Part shown: piece after piece, positions 1 through 10,199 of the stretch
How positions within the stretch are numbered: position 1 is the stretch's first letter
Layout of the letters: each line of letters starts with the position of its first letter
DNA from: Dipylidium caninum
Taxonomy: Eukaryota; Platyhelminthes; Cestoda; Cyclophyllidea; Dipylidiidae
Reading direction: 5' to 3'
DNA: 64,000 bases
Assembly (NCBI GenBank): GCA_017562135.1
Contig: QEYB01000798.1
Location: 62,001-126,000, forward strand
The notes under the pieces: model-generated
Told to the model about the DNA's origin: nothing
Database searches by the model: none
What the model saw: only the letters and a program-made list of their open reading frames with translations
Position numbers and translations under genes: made by a program

Positions 1-13
1 ACACAGCGTAAGC

Positions 14-71
14 AAACACCAGCACATTCACCTTGCTGAAGCAATACACTTTTCTGCAAAGCCTATATAAG
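14..71 (+). promoter_or_regulatory. Type 1 promoter of family gene A (TATA box)
   Basis: A TATATAA box lies at 64-70, about 50 bases before the chosen start codon at 120. The 50 bases upstream (an 'aacaccagcacattcacc' block, then 'caatacac', then the TATA box) recur with the same order and spacing in front of copies F (reverse strand, about 31.5 kb), G (about 35.9 kb) and H (about 43.3 kb). Conservation of a non-coding stretch across diverged paralogs argues for a real core promoter rather than chance. Confidence 0.6.
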
Positions 72-119
72 TGTGGGGAGCGAGTTAAAGAGGCCTCCGT
101 GAAGGCAGAGTTCAGCAGA

Positions 120-864
120 ATGTTCATCTTCGTGATAACTCATCTTCTCTGCCTCATCTCGTCTCACATCACCGTCTTCGCATGTTCAACGGCGTCGCAG
201 GAAAATAAAGCGGAACTCTATGTTGCCAGCATCAGAAATATGACAGGTAATTTTATGTTTTTTATCTCTAACCAGGTGCTTCCTTCATGAATGCACACAA
301 TCTTCATAATATCCATCTTTCGCGTCACAGCATTTTGTCAGCCACGAAGCATCGACAGTGAAAATCAGGATATAATGAGGGTGGCGAGGTACCTGACGTA
401 CGAAATTTTCAGGACAATGCTGATCGGAGAAAGCAACGGAAAACGGTATTTGTTAGCCGATTTGGGGAAATGCAGGTGGAAGACCACTCTGAGTAAAGTA
501 GTTGTGGCTGATCGGGAGTACGAAATTTCAGTGTTAGTTGAAAATCTCTCCTTTGATCTCGTTCTTACAACCCAAAAAATTCACGGGTAATGTCGCTTAA
601 AGTAAACTCATTTTTCCACCCTAACGACATCTCCTCCCCAACAGAGTGGTCCGTGGCGCCTACGTCATCAGGGCTTTTGAATTCACAGCATTCTTCCAAG
701 TTGATGAGTCATTGCAAGCGGTCTCCGTACACAAGGTTCAGAAATACCGTGTGCTGGATGCAGTCTTAGATGAGTCGTTGGCATATCACAAGGAGAGTAT
801 TCGGAGGAAAGTTGTGAGGTGGTTTAATTCATCCACTTTAAGTGCCACTTGTCGACTCACTTAG
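120..864 (+). CDS. Secreted family protein A, three exons, intact
   Basis: Exons are 120-246, 331-586 and 645-864 (127, 256 and 220 bases). Introns of 84 and 58 bases are GT-AG and in phases 1 and 2. The spliced frame is open for 200 residues. The start at 120 follows the TATA box and opens a hydrophobic signal peptide (MFIFVITHLLCLISSHITVF) with probable cleavage near Ala-Cys-Ser. The mature part has Cys-Gln-Pro at the start of exon 2, a Lys-Cys-Arg-Trp centre, and Ala-Thr-Cys-Arg-Leu-Thr at the end. N-glycosylation sequons are Asn-Met-Thr, Asn-Leu-Ser and Asn-Ser-Ser. An ATTAAA signal sits at 924-929. There is no membrane segment or GPI-like tail. I do not recognise the family. Predicted secondary structure by eye is one helix, several strands and a C-terminal helix. 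A small secreted effector, antigen or lipid carrier is only a guess. Confidence 0.75.
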
Positions 865-1725
865 AATGACTGCTGCCTAACCCAAGTTATGTGGCCGCAC
901 ATCGTTCGCGCCATTTGTATCCCATTAAAATATGCTCTTCAGCGGAATAGTGGCTTTTTCGTCCCGAAAGAGTCCGTTGCTTGGAGGATGGGGTGAAGAT
1001 ACTTAGATCCCATCCGTCTTGAGTTCATCCATCATTCAGCCGGTGCGATAATGTCCTATTCACAATCAGCCGCAGTAAATTCACACCGCTCAGCCTACGC
1101 ATGAACTATTCGGAGTCCACTGCAGTGAGAGAGCAGTCAACTGAGAAGCACTAAGCTTTAGTTTTTACTCACCTTCTACCTTAGGCCTAGGAAGCCATAT
1201 GGTATAGTGAGAAAATGACTGCCATTTTTGGTGTAGGAACAGCTTTGTCCGTTGGGGCTCAAGTACTGCAGGCAAAGAAGGCCATTAAAGCAGTATGCGC
1301 ATGAGGGAAATCATGCTTCTCTTCAAGAACTTGCCAGTGGTGCCCCGTCTTTGACGACCGTGGTTCGTTCCTGACAGGTCAGCTGATGTTATTATTAACG
1401 CACAAATCAGCCTCACTAGTAGGCAGAAATTTGCGTTAGCTGAAAGATTCTGCCCACTCCATTTATCCTGCCTTCGGCATTTCTCGCCAGTGCAAAAAGA
1501 TGAAGAGACCAAGGACGTTTAGTCTTCTGGCGACGCATCTTCCATGTAAATCTCACTTCGCGCTTCTGGACTAGCACATATGTTTCCGACCTAGAACCCC
1601 TTAAATGTCAAGTGCCACTTAATTCATGTTTTGATCGAAAAAATCAGAAGCGCAATGGCAGTGGCAAAAGTTCATCGGCAAAATTGAAGTAAACAATTGA
1701 ATAATGTTACATTTTTGTGAGTAGC
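865..1725. repeat. 3' flank of gene A, duplicated after gene H
   Basis: Sequence from about 865 to 1240 aligns by eye with 44,149-44,520 downstream of gene H, including 'cccgttgc' and 'actttaggcct' blocks, so genes A and H were copied with their flanks. Part of the following sequence (about 1390-1510) also resembles 13,450-13,590. A 75-codon reverse frame at 1285-1512 has no support. I see no gene here. Confidence 0.5.
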
Positions 1726-2280
1726 ACTAGCCGAGTAATGCGTTCATGTGAGGTGCGAGGTGCCCTCCACCCATCAGTTCGGAGAACTCTTTGTGGTTGC
1801 ATCTGTTGCCTATGCGAATAACAAATCTCGGTTGCGGACAAGCTACACAGCTGCCTTTCAGGGTCAAAAAGAAGCGTTTTGTGTAAGTGACTGTGACGCC
1901 CGACTGTCTTAATTGCCTCCTCGGGTGCAGTATCCGCGAAGATGGTTACTTCCCGATGACATCGCCTCTATCAGGTCAACTGCCCAACACTGCACAGTTG
2001 GCTGTTTCTCATTGTAGTGGACTTTGAACAATAATGGGCTTCCTTCTTCAGTGAGAGGAAGATTAGCTCAACCAGAATGTAATTTGGAAGTCCGCATCAG
2101 CTGTCAGTTGCTATTCGAGCGCTTCCACTCTGGCAGTTTCCACGGTTTCCTCCAAACAGTGTGCTCGTTGTTTGGAAATAAGGCCACTACTCGGGGCAGA
2201 GACAGATTCCTTGAGATGCAGAAGCTGCTGACAGTGCGAGGACAGATATCTCGGGTTAGACAGCAACCAATCGTCCTATC
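1725..2280. repeat. Dispersed repeat with an eroded exon 3 end of the family
   Basis: This stretch is related to 37,790-38,300 and its first half to 53,140-53,500. In the plus direction around 1810-1890 a short frame (Tyr-Ala-Asn-Asn-Lys-Ser-Arg then Ala-Phe-Cys-Val-Ser) resembles the last helix and terminal Cys of family exon 3, as does the better preserved frame at 53,189-53,380. The second half, 2096-2280, matches 38,095-38,290 closely. It is probably a fossil paralog plus flanking DNA copied three times. Confidence 0.4.
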
Positions 2281-2790
2281 AACTTGAAATATTCCTGTGA
2301 ATTCAAATGGTTCAACGACGCCGGCTTCTAGGAACAGCCTGCTGGAAATGTGATGCAATGAAGAGAAGCAATTGCTATTGTTTTAGCCGACATTATCCCT
2401 GAAAGTCCTGACTGTTGTGAACAAAGTGAAAGGTAGGGCCTTTATGAAGTACTGGAATCTTAAACATCCGATCATCCTCATCAACATTCCTCAGAAGGGT
2501 TCTCCATTTGGTTTCTCCCTAAACGGCGGGAAAGTACCGTGTTCTGGGCATGTGTCTTCAAAGTGTCATAGGTCAGGTGCTTCGCCATGCCCGTTGTCTT
2601 GCTGCTCAAGGTGCTGTGTGCTGAGAGGGCGTGTCGTAAGAGGGTGGTACACAATGCAGTGAGAGACACACGTGTTAAGAGAAGGGAGAAAGATTAATAA
2701 CCGATGATCACTCTGGAGGAGAAGACATAGAGTCCCGATTCCGTCTCATGGGGCGCCGCTGAACATGCGAACAGGGTGATGTGGCCTACT
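2278..2790 (-). pseudogene. Family pseudogene M
   Basis: On the minus strand the order is exon 1, exon 2, exon 3. The exon 1 remnant (about 2785-2701) reads His-Ile-Thr-Leu-Phe-Ala-Cys-Ser followed by Pro-His-Glu-Thr-Glu, as in copies N and H. The exon 2 remnant (about 2640-2401) contains Met-Ala-Lys-His-Leu-Thr-Tyr-Asp. The exon 3 remnant (2357-2280) contains Pro-Phe-Glu-Phe-Thr-Gly-Ile-Phe-Gln-Val-Asp and then breaks off into an unrelated repeat. The exon 2 donor GT is changed to GA. Start codon, signal-peptide beginning and the 3' half of exon 3 are missing, so this copy is dead. Confidence 0.6.
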
Positions 2791-2815
2791 CAATGATTCT
2801 CATTGTCATTTATGT

Positions 2816-3549
2816 GACAACTCCACTCAGCGCCAACGCCTTCTTCTCTTTTTCACAACCAGCAAATTTTCCGGTAACCCTTATCACCAGGAAATCACCT
2901 ACAGGTCGAACACTCTTTCTCTATGCTTCATTTGTTCCCCTTGTGCTTTAACTGTCTGACTCGATAACGCTCAAATTTGTGCATTTCAGAACCCTGCCAA
3001 CCGCGGAACTTTGCCTACCCATCCAGTGACTTAATGAGAATTGCATCTTGCCTAACGCGGACGGCTATAATGAATACTGCAGTAAGAAATCCCAGAGGCA
3101 GGCGATTCTGGTGGGCCGATATCAGAAACACCGAAATGAACTCATGATTACGCCAACTTAAGTCGGGAAACTGTGAATGCGAGATGATCATACTCGGAAT
3201 TTCCGTCTATTATAATTGCCTTCATCACGGAGAGCAGACGGGACAATAAGCCCGAACAAATGATATATCACTAATCACATTTCCCGTTTTTAGCACGATA
3301 TATGAAAATATTCTGAAGTAATTAGGCACGACGAAAGCATGAAGAAAATTCCTGTAATCCACGCGAGGAATATCCATATAACTGGAGTAGCTGATGAGTC
3401 ACTGCCGTTAGTTAACACTGACTTTTTCCGCCGAACCATTATGGACGGCTTTGTTCTAGCTGTAGCTAAAGCATCCTGTCGTGTGGACTAGGCTAACTAA
3501 TCCTGCCTGACACTTGTCCAAATAACCACCGCATCTCTTAGCCAATAAA
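2816..3549 (+). pseudogene. Family pseudogene R (duplicate of Q)
   Basis: A possible exon 1 end is followed by a GTAACC donor at 2874. Exon 2 is about 2990-3243 and opens Glu-Pro-Cys-Gln-Pro-Arg after a clean 'tttcag' acceptor; it carries the Phe-Trp-Trp-Ala-Asp-Ile-Arg motif shared with copy D. Exon 3 is 3294-3491 and ends Ala-Ser-Cys-Arg-Val-Asp-stop. AATAAA follows at 3544-3549. Defects: TGA at 3145-3147 in exon 2, a TGA early in exon 3 where copy Q has TGG, no GT donor after exon 2 and no clear start codon. The block 2816-3560 is copied at 18,345-19,080. Confidence 0.6.
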
Positions 3550-3559
3550 CCAATCGCAC

Positions 3560-3949
3560 TTTTGTGCCCAAACGTCTCCTGTACTCCTCTGCCAGCCCTT
3601 CCGACTTGGCAGTCGGCAATTTCACCGTGACCACGTTGAGGATATGGGGTAGCGACTGGGATGCAGGGGGACAGGTGACAAAGGCATGAAGTAGAGGAGC
3701 AGGCTCGGGTGGCGTGAGATGGGATGGGATGGGGTCACATGCACACCAAAAATCATTTGAACTGTCATGGTGTGAGAACGTGTGGCATTCTGATAAAATG
3801 CTTTCTGATATCGAATTCATTAATTTGGGGTGGAAATGGCCCTTGACGAGGATTAGAGGTAAGAGGGAAGTTGTTTCACCTTTTTCACCACGTCGACATC
3901 GCAATTTCCACACCAGTCGTTACTGTCACACAATTCTTCGGTTGAGAGT
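3560..3949. other. Intergenic, no supported gene
   Basis: Both strands have long frames (minus 3497-3913 and plus 3714-4085) but neither has splice or family support. In the plus direction, about 3560-3690 shows a weak resemblance to 19,120-19,210 (Arg-Leu-Leu-Tyr then Val-Thr-Thr), which only extends the R/Q duplication with lower similarity. Confidence 0.3.
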
Positions 3950-4215
3950 TTGTTCCATAGGGAGAAATCCCTACGGTTGCTGGTCGGAAGACCACCAACC
4001 CATGTCGATAACGAGGAAGAATTGGGGAAGACTGTGGAATCTGCTTCGAAGGCAACTATCGTGCACTCGGATCGAAACTAAATAGGAACTTTACATTAAT
4101 ACGACCGTGTTACAACGTCTGCTAAAATAAATAATGATTTATATACAGGAGTCATTTGTGTTTGCCGTACGAACTGAATCTACTGCAAATGAGAGCACGA
4201 TATGGAGAGTATTTA
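3950..4215 (+). mobile_element. Mariner-like transposase remnant 1
   Basis: Plus-strand words recalling the mariner N-terminal region are visible in shifting frames: Arg-Pro-Pro-x-His-Val-Asp-Asn-Glu-Glu, then Val-Glu-Ser-x-Ser-x-Ala-Thr, then a Leu-Pro-x-Glu-Leu block about 50 codons later. The same stretch is found at 21,480-21,700 and 45,650-45,870, where the frame is easier to read. Frameshifts and stops show that it is inactive. No terminal inverted repeats were identified. Confidence 0.5.
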
Positions 4216-4224
4216 GCTGATCTG

Positions 4225-5100
4225 TGATGCCCAATCTTCATGTGACAAAGTCTGCATTCAATAATAGCGAAATGACCATCGCGATCGAAAAATATGTTCA
4301 GGTGTATGGTTGAGCATTCATATCATAATTGATCTCTTCACAATGCTCCTCAAAATAATCGCCAACAACCCTCACTTGCCACACACTGATGCGGTTGGCT
4401 ACGCATCAAGGGCATCGCTGCACACAGAACCAGCCTATCCTCGCAACGCGGGCCATTCGTGTGGAACCGAGTTTAGCATGGTTAACCCTTGGCAGGCTTG
4501 ATGGAAGACGGCGCGTCTAAGCCGAAAATCGGTCGCAGATCTCGGTTGATATAGTTGTGCCCTTTTCGCTTATAACCGGTTATTCCCCTGTCTGGACTAT
4601 TGTACTGCTTACTGTAACTAACGCGCTATTCTCGCAAAGTAGAAGTTGTTTCAACAACATATAGTATATTCCTACTGCGTATCACCATATTTTACTGCTT
4701 TCGTCTTCCTTCTATCAGACTGGCTGGTATTTCCAGTGATACAATGGAGCTCTCGTGGTGGCTGTGGAGGTACCAGTGGTTCGCTCTTCTTGTTAGTAGG
4801 CAATCGCGAAGCCCACACGCAGGGTGTTCCACCTTTTGCTAGAACCCGTGTAGTGGTAAAATGTTCAAAAATTGACACGATTGGTTGGAGTTTCGTGCGA
4901 TGGTATATGTTCTAGGCAAAGTTGGAAAGGAATACTTTGTTGCATTTGATTTTGCTGTGTAATGTTTTTTGTCATAGTCTTGCACAGTTCTTCACTATTC
5001 ATTTACTTTAATTTTTCGACTTAGAATATGCATACTTATTTGCATACGAAGTCAGGTTAACCGTTTGTCTTCAGAATGAAGCCGAATAGACTTTCAATCG
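4225..5100. repeat. Duplicated block, copy 1 of 3
   Basis: This block matches 24,230-25,110 and 50,220-50,970, beginning at 'aggtgtatg' and running to the 'gtttgtctt' and 'gaatgaag' segment. Copies 1 and 2 are very similar apart from single-base indels; copy 3 is more diverged. Both strands have frames of 60-100 codons (for example plus 4646-4915), but these shift or close in the other copies, so a conserved protein is not supported. The block breaks off near 5,100, before the roadblock dynein gene that follows in the other two copies. Confidence 0.7.
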
Positions 5101-5490
5101 GATCCAGATGCAAAAGAGAGTGCAGGACGTCATTGTTATGAATGATGATGGTAACTAGATGAAGTAATTTGATGTCCTTCTTCTTTAACACTCGATGCGA
5201 AAAAAATTTAGTGTTGTGAACGGGCAGGTGACCATTGAAAATGCTCTTCCGTTGACGACGTGTCCTACACGAGGTGTTCGAATTATTTAATCTTGCACGA
5301 CGACTAGAGGTCGAGCGTAGGCCCCTTCCATTGGTCCGCGGTGCCAGGACGTAATGGGTGTTTGGTTCACAGCCACCTTGACCTCGTGGATTGAGTTTAT
5401 GCTTCAAACGGGGTTAAGGGCCCACAACACGAGGACGCTCCTATGTGACCGCGGTTATGTCAGCCCTGGAGTCCATCAATCGGACCGTAG

Positions 5491-5703
5491 GACATAGAAT
5501 TTGTTTTAATGGAACTCTCCAATGTTGCCACAACCGCCTCAAATGCTCTGATCGTCATCCCCTCCTACCAGCTATTGCACCAACCTGTGCTCACCTTCGC
5601 CGAGCTCCAAGACATGCATATCAGCTGGGAATTTGCCGAAATCTCCTCTTCTGAATCTGAAACCAGCTGTAGAACGCAAGAAGAGCACAAATGGCGGTTA
5701 TAA
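5491..5703 (+). CDS. Possible isolated exon, unknown
   Basis: After an 'accgtag' acceptor-like site, the plus frame reads Asp-Ile-Glu-Phe-Val-Leu-Met and stays open for about 70 codons to a stop at 5701-5703, with a balanced coding-like composition and a Ser/Glu-rich C-terminal part. There is no homology that I recognise and no paralog in the window. It could be the last exon of an unknown gene or a chance frame. Confidence 0.2.
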   Translation, partial: DIEFVLMELSNVATTASNALIVIPSYQLLHQPVLTFAELQDMHISWEFAEISSSESETSCRTQEEHKWRL

Positions 5704-6241
5704 CACTACAATTTCTTAATGACATTGTTGTATCCTCCAAATCAGAGAAGAGTAGGCCGAAGTGGAGAAAAGATAAAGGAAGGAACTGTAGAAGGAGGGG
5801 TGATGGCCCGAACAAAGGTCATCACTGAGCTTCAGTGAAGCAAGATTTTTATCCACATTGAAGGTCTCGTCGTCAGGATCTGCCTAACGAAGTAATATTC
5901 TAAGTTTCATTTTGCAATTGGGACATAAAATACATGGATTATGAGCAGACAACGCTGCTAATGTGCTTTCACTTCGGTTCCCCTCATGCTGTCTTCTTCT
6001 TACGCTACTTTTTCCTATGCAACTCATGCCACGGGCTTTTGACACTAGGCTCGCCTATTAAAGACAAGAGGCGGAATTAAGCACGATGGGTTATATTGGA
6101 GTCAGACGAAGATGCGACCTCACTTGGGCTGGAGGGGCATAATTACGCAGCCTCGCCTTAGCGAAAGGAGCCTGAATTAATGCTGAAACGGTCCAATTCA
6201 TGTCGTGAGAATCAAAGGCGATTAGCTGGAAGGGGTTTAGA
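5704..6241. other. Intergenic, nothing recognised
   Basis: Only overlapping short frames are seen. A minus-strand frame at 6091-6354 includes Met-Asn-Trp-Thr-Val-Ser, faintly like the centre of family exon 2, but lacks Cys-Gln-Pro and flanking exons, so I do not call it. Confidence 0.3.
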
Positions 6242-6415
6242 ATGAAGCTGTCGTGTGCGGCCGAGATATCTCCACTTCCGCTCCACCCGTACTCTCCACC
6301 GCCCCGATGCCATCGGCTCTCGACACGGACAGCGGACACGGACGCATCCGACAAAGACGTGGCAGTGGAGGAGAAGGAAGAGGAGAGCGACGAAGCGAAT
6401 GTCAGTAGTCGGTAG
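6242..6415 (+). CDS. Possible small acidic open frame
   Basis: An ATG at 6242, just after a 'gtttag' acceptor-like site, opens a 57-codon frame. It has a Pro-rich middle and a strongly acidic end (Asp-Thr-Asp-Ala-Ser-Asp-Lys-Asp, then Glu-Glu-Lys-Glu-Glu-Glu-Ser-Asp-Glu). The composition is unusual for chance. However, the opposite strand here is the expected position of the 3' end of pseudogene S, so it may be a shadow. Function unknown. Confidence 0.2.
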   Translation: MKLSCAAEISPLPLHPYSPPPRCHRLSTRTADTDASDKDVAVEEKEEESDEANVSSR

Positions 6416-7115
6416 CCACTACTCGACTAGAGTACATTCGCCACTCCACCAGAGCAGTTGGACATGGGGAGTGTTGGCTCAGAAGAGGAGGGCGTGTGGT
6501 GTGAGCGAGTGGATGGTGATGAAGGCGGAACGGAGAGCGGGCGACATTAAGGCTAGACCACCGTGAACGACATTTGGCCACTTTAAGCGACATCAAATGC
6601 GATTTCACTGGAGTGGAGGAAGGAGCAGGGTTAGTGAGTACTTTGCCAGATGAAATCACCTTGAGTTTGGACTGTGGTGCTCAATGAAGTCGATGGTCAC
6701 GTTTGTAATGACCACATGAAGCCAATACTTATCATCGTGCGCCATCGTTGCCACCAAGTAAGTCGTCCAACTCGTATTTTCGGCATTTGCCTACCAGTAT
6801 TTATTTCTAATTGTCTTCCATTGCAATATACTTAAGCGTTTCAGACGCCAGTTTTCGCGCAATATCGACGATGTCTGTAGTTATGTTAGTTACTTTCGGT
6901 GGCTGACACATTTCTAGGAATGAAGGAATGAAGAAAGGGGAAGAACACAACTGGCAAACGGGAAGAGAACGTGCGTGAAGCAGAGGATTCAGGGACTGGC
7001 TCACCGAGAAGTGAATTTCTTCGTACACGCAACATTCGCAATGGTTTAGGCAGTAAATTACTACAGCAATTGGTGTCATCAGGACAAATAGGCAGAGAGT
7101 AGGAAATGATAACAT
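6388..7115 (-). pseudogene. Divergent family pseudogene S
   Basis: Minus strand. Exon 1, 7115-7005, starts Met-Leu-Ser-Phe-Pro-Thr-Leu with a hydrophobic signal-like segment and ends at a GTGAGC donor. Exon 2, 6913-6660, begins Met-Cys-Gln-Pro-Pro, then Asp-Ile-Val-Asp-Ile-Ala-Arg-Lys-Leu. It later matches the family centre (Asn-Thr-Ser-Trp-Thr-Thr) and the Val-Val-Ile-Thr-Asn-Val-Thr-Ile-Asp strand. A 52-base intron leads to a weakly conserved exon 3 from 6607. Exon 2 is 254 bases instead of 256, with a frameshift and a Trp-to-TAG change just before the centre, and exon 1 ends in phase 0 instead of 1. This is one of the most diverged members. Confidence 0.5.
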
Positions 7116-7119
7116 CTCG

Positions 7120-9339
7120 GTGAGGATGGCTTCTGACCACAAACTCTCCGTGCGCCTGAATATGCGGCCTACCTTCCGGCAACGATTCCGACGAGTGCGG
7201 AGGTGGCGGGCGACCGACGAGGCCACTCATCATTGCAATGTTATTGAAGGCGACGTTATGTGCAAGCATTGGGTGCCACAATAAATTGATATTTGTCCTG
7301 GTCCTTCAGTTTACTGTCGCGTTGTACCACTGGGTGCCAATGTAATACTATTCGACCGTGAAATATCGTGAAATCTAATCTCGTCCAATGTGCAGAAGCG
7401 GACGGGGCAGTAGTCGATGCACTCCGACAGTGTTTTGGGATGATGTTTCGTCAGGACTTGTGGCTTTGTAGTCCGTCAACGAAGGTCGGCTGCTAAGCGC
7501 CAGGACAGATGGTGGAGGAGACGCACTTATGAAGTCAAAACATGACTGTCCACTCGAGCAACCTACTCACTGACTAACGGGTGGAACGGTTGACTGGGTA
7601 AATGAACAGGAGTAAAATTGGATGTGCTTAAATGGTCCTCGCAAGGTGAGATTTTGTGCAGTTGGCGAGAGGTGACTAGTAGAAGATTAGAAGCTCTAGT
7701 GCCGGTGGGATTTCGGCAGTCCAATCCTCAATACCGACCCACAAGCCAGACTTCTTTGTCCCTTAAATTTTTTTTTTTCCTTGCATTTCCACCGAACACA
7801 CCGGCATTCTCCGCAAAGCCAGCACACCCACCCACGTTCTCCAGCTATCGAGCAGCTTTTCTGGCCTGGGCAATCAGTCCGAGACATCCCGAAGAGAGAG
7901 TTGAGGGGTAGATCACAATTAACTCGTCCCAAACAAATAAACAGTCCGCAACTACACCAAAGCCTCCAGACCATTTCCTGTTGTTGACCTTTCGAAGCTC
8001 AACACAAAGAAATGTGTTCGGCAAAAAGGCGACTTAACGCCAATGATTGGTTTGGAGGCATTTCGCCAGAAAAGAAATTGTGCGACTAGTGATAATCCAC
8101 AACAAAGACATCGAGACTGACGAAGTTCGGTAGCTAAAATTCCACGCCGAGGTTACCCTGAGGCCCAGCAGCGTTGCATCAACAAAGGTTGCAAGCCAAG
8201 TGGCCCGACTGCTGGGGCCGAGGACTCACAAAAAGGACGACGCAGCGTGTGTGCGACCGCGTGTCGTGGGCACCGCAGCAGTGAGCACTCGTTAATGGAA
8301 TCACAGACCCCATTTCAGGCATCAACTCACTCCATGAGGTCAAGTTGGATGCCCAGCCACCATTCATTGCGTCCAGGCACTTTGATCTACTGAGATGCGC
8401 CACAGGATATTACTTAACAGAGTGAAGTTGGATGGCAACGCTTAACCTCTCTACATTCTCCACAATCTGTTTTGTAGCAGAAAATTGCAATTCTGCTCCT
8501 TGCCATGCCTCCTATAATCGTTTCAATGATAAATAATATTCACCTCCTTGTGAGCGCCACCCTGCATCCTTATTTATAACGTGACCCATAGGGCGATCCT
8601 CACAGAGTGTGGGAAAGCAAATGGGGTGCTTTGAAGACATCAGCCGCATTGTATTGTAGAGTAGCGTAGACTGAGACGGAAGCTCTCATCTGAGGCAGTG
8701 CTACAATGTCGTGTCCCGAGCCGGTGCGGACACATGATGGGATGTGGAACTTCTTCTGGCTGTAGGGTGTCGCCTAACAGACTATGATGAAAATCGCGAG
8801 GCCCTTGTCAAGAGGGACATTCGGCGATATGCCACATTCTTTGACGAACATGGGTAGGCACTCGATATCAAAGAGTATTTACCTGATAGTCAGCCGTTTG
8901 AGGTTTCAAATGTCGTTAAGAAGCTTGCCTATTGCTTGTTTGAGGAGAACACGAAGACGAGACGTAGTCAAATAAATCTTCCCATTCCAATAATAATGTA
9001 TTTCCGCCCATCGTTCACAATATCTTCTAACAGAGCCATTTCAAATCGTCTACAACGTCTTGATACTATCAATCAGGAGGATCGTTTGTCCGCATCAATT
9101 CACCGTTGAGTAAACCCATTTGTGAATCAGTGACCTTGCGCCCCTTTGGTCACACTGTTCTGATATCAAGCCCTGATGCTCCTCAGTCTACGCAGGTTTG
9201 CCACTGTTGTTTGTTTGGTGCAGATGTAAGGGTGCGAGATGGGAAAATGTTCACTTGAGCAGCTAAGGTAGTCCGAACCTGAATTTCTGGGTCGGCAATT
9301 GGTTTTCCCTGACCCTGTGGTGTGACGCGACGTGGGCCA
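7120..9339. other. Long stretch without a supported gene
   Basis: I see only short unrelated frames (for example 7618-7911 plus, 7696-7974 minus, 8179-8403 minus, 8784-8975 plus), none with splice context, paralogs or recognisable motifs. There is a T11 tract near 7770 and a stretch of C/A-rich sequence at 7780-7850. Nothing else is evident. Confidence 0.4.
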
Positions 9340-9369
9340 ATACTAACATAATCACAAGGCGTATAAAAG
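9335..9369 (+). promoter_or_regulatory. Promoter of family gene B
   Basis: GTATAAAAG at 9361-9369, with a CCAAT motif about 20 bases upstream ('gggccaata'). The TATA box lies only 10 bases before the first in-frame ATG (9379). Transcription should therefore begin downstream of it, which favours the ATG at 9415, or possibly 9394. The region upstream of the TATA box does not resemble the promoters of A, F, G and H. Confidence 0.5.
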
Positions 9370-9414
9370 TCCGGAGGAATGAAAGAGATCTTCATGAATG
9401 CGGAGATCAGCAAC

Positions 9415-10129
9415 ATGTCGATTTTCATGGTAGTCAATCTTTTAGGCCTCATCGGGCCTCATTATTGTGGAGCGTCATTCTACGTGTCTGTCACTAAACT
9501 GACAATGGGTAATTTCATTTCGCCCATTCTCCCTCCCCCAAGCGCCTCCCCCAATGAATGTTCTCAACACTCATAATATGCACATTTGTTACACAGCGCC
9601 TTGTCAGCCACAGAACATCTTCAATGAGCACCACGATATGATGAGCGTGGCGAAGCACCTTACCTACGAGATTTTCAAGAGCATGTTGATCGGGAAAAGT
9701 TCCGGAAGACAATATTTGTTGACAGATTTGGAGGAATGCTCATGGACGACCACGATGAGAAATGTTGTTGCGAGGGGTAGGGAGTTTGAAATTTCAGTGG
9801 GAGTTCAAGAGTTATCATTCGATCTCGTTGACCCGACCACAGAGATTCACAGGTAATGTGCGCTAATATCAGCGATTTGTCCGCTTTCATTTCATCCAAT
9901 TTCTGACAGAGTGTTTCGTGGGGCCTACATCGTCGAGGCCTTGGAATTCACCGGAGTATTTCAACTTGATCGATCGTTGCGTAGGGTGCTTGTGCTTAGA
10001 GCTGGGAACTACCGTGTGTTGGACAGAGTCGCACATGTGTCGCTGACATATGATAAGGAGAGCATTCGGAAAAATGTTGTCAAAGGTATCAATACAAGCA
10101 TTTCAAATGCCGATTGCCAACTCACGTAG
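9415..10129 (+). CDS. Secreted family protein B, three exons, intact
   Basis: Exons are 9415-9508, 9597-9852 and 9910-10129 (94, 256 and 220 bases), with GT-AG introns of 88 and 57 bases in phases 1 and 2. The spliced frame gives 189 residues. Exons 2 and 3 have exactly the same lengths as in gene A; in exon 3, 38 of 72 residues are identical to A in my ungapped hand alignment. Exon 1 is 33 bases shorter than in A. The signal peptide starts Met-Ser-Ile-Phe-Met-Val-Val-Asn-Leu-Leu. Landmarks: Ala-Pro-Cys-Gln-Pro opening exon 2, Glu-Cys-Ser-Trp centre, and Asn-Ala-Asp-Cys-Gln-Leu-Thr end. AATAAA is at 10190-10195, 61 bases after the stop. Selection clearly keeps the frame in exons 2 and 3. Function unknown; probably secreted. 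Confidence 0.8.
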
Positions 10130-10199
10130 AATGACTTCTGTTAAATGCGAGTTATTTGACCCCCAAATTCTCCTCGGCATTTGTGCCTGAATAAAATAT

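Noticed and set aside
1285..1512. 75-codon minus frame after gene A
   Set aside because: It lies in non-coding flank, and the related sequences near 44.6 kb and 13.5 kb do not preserve the frame.
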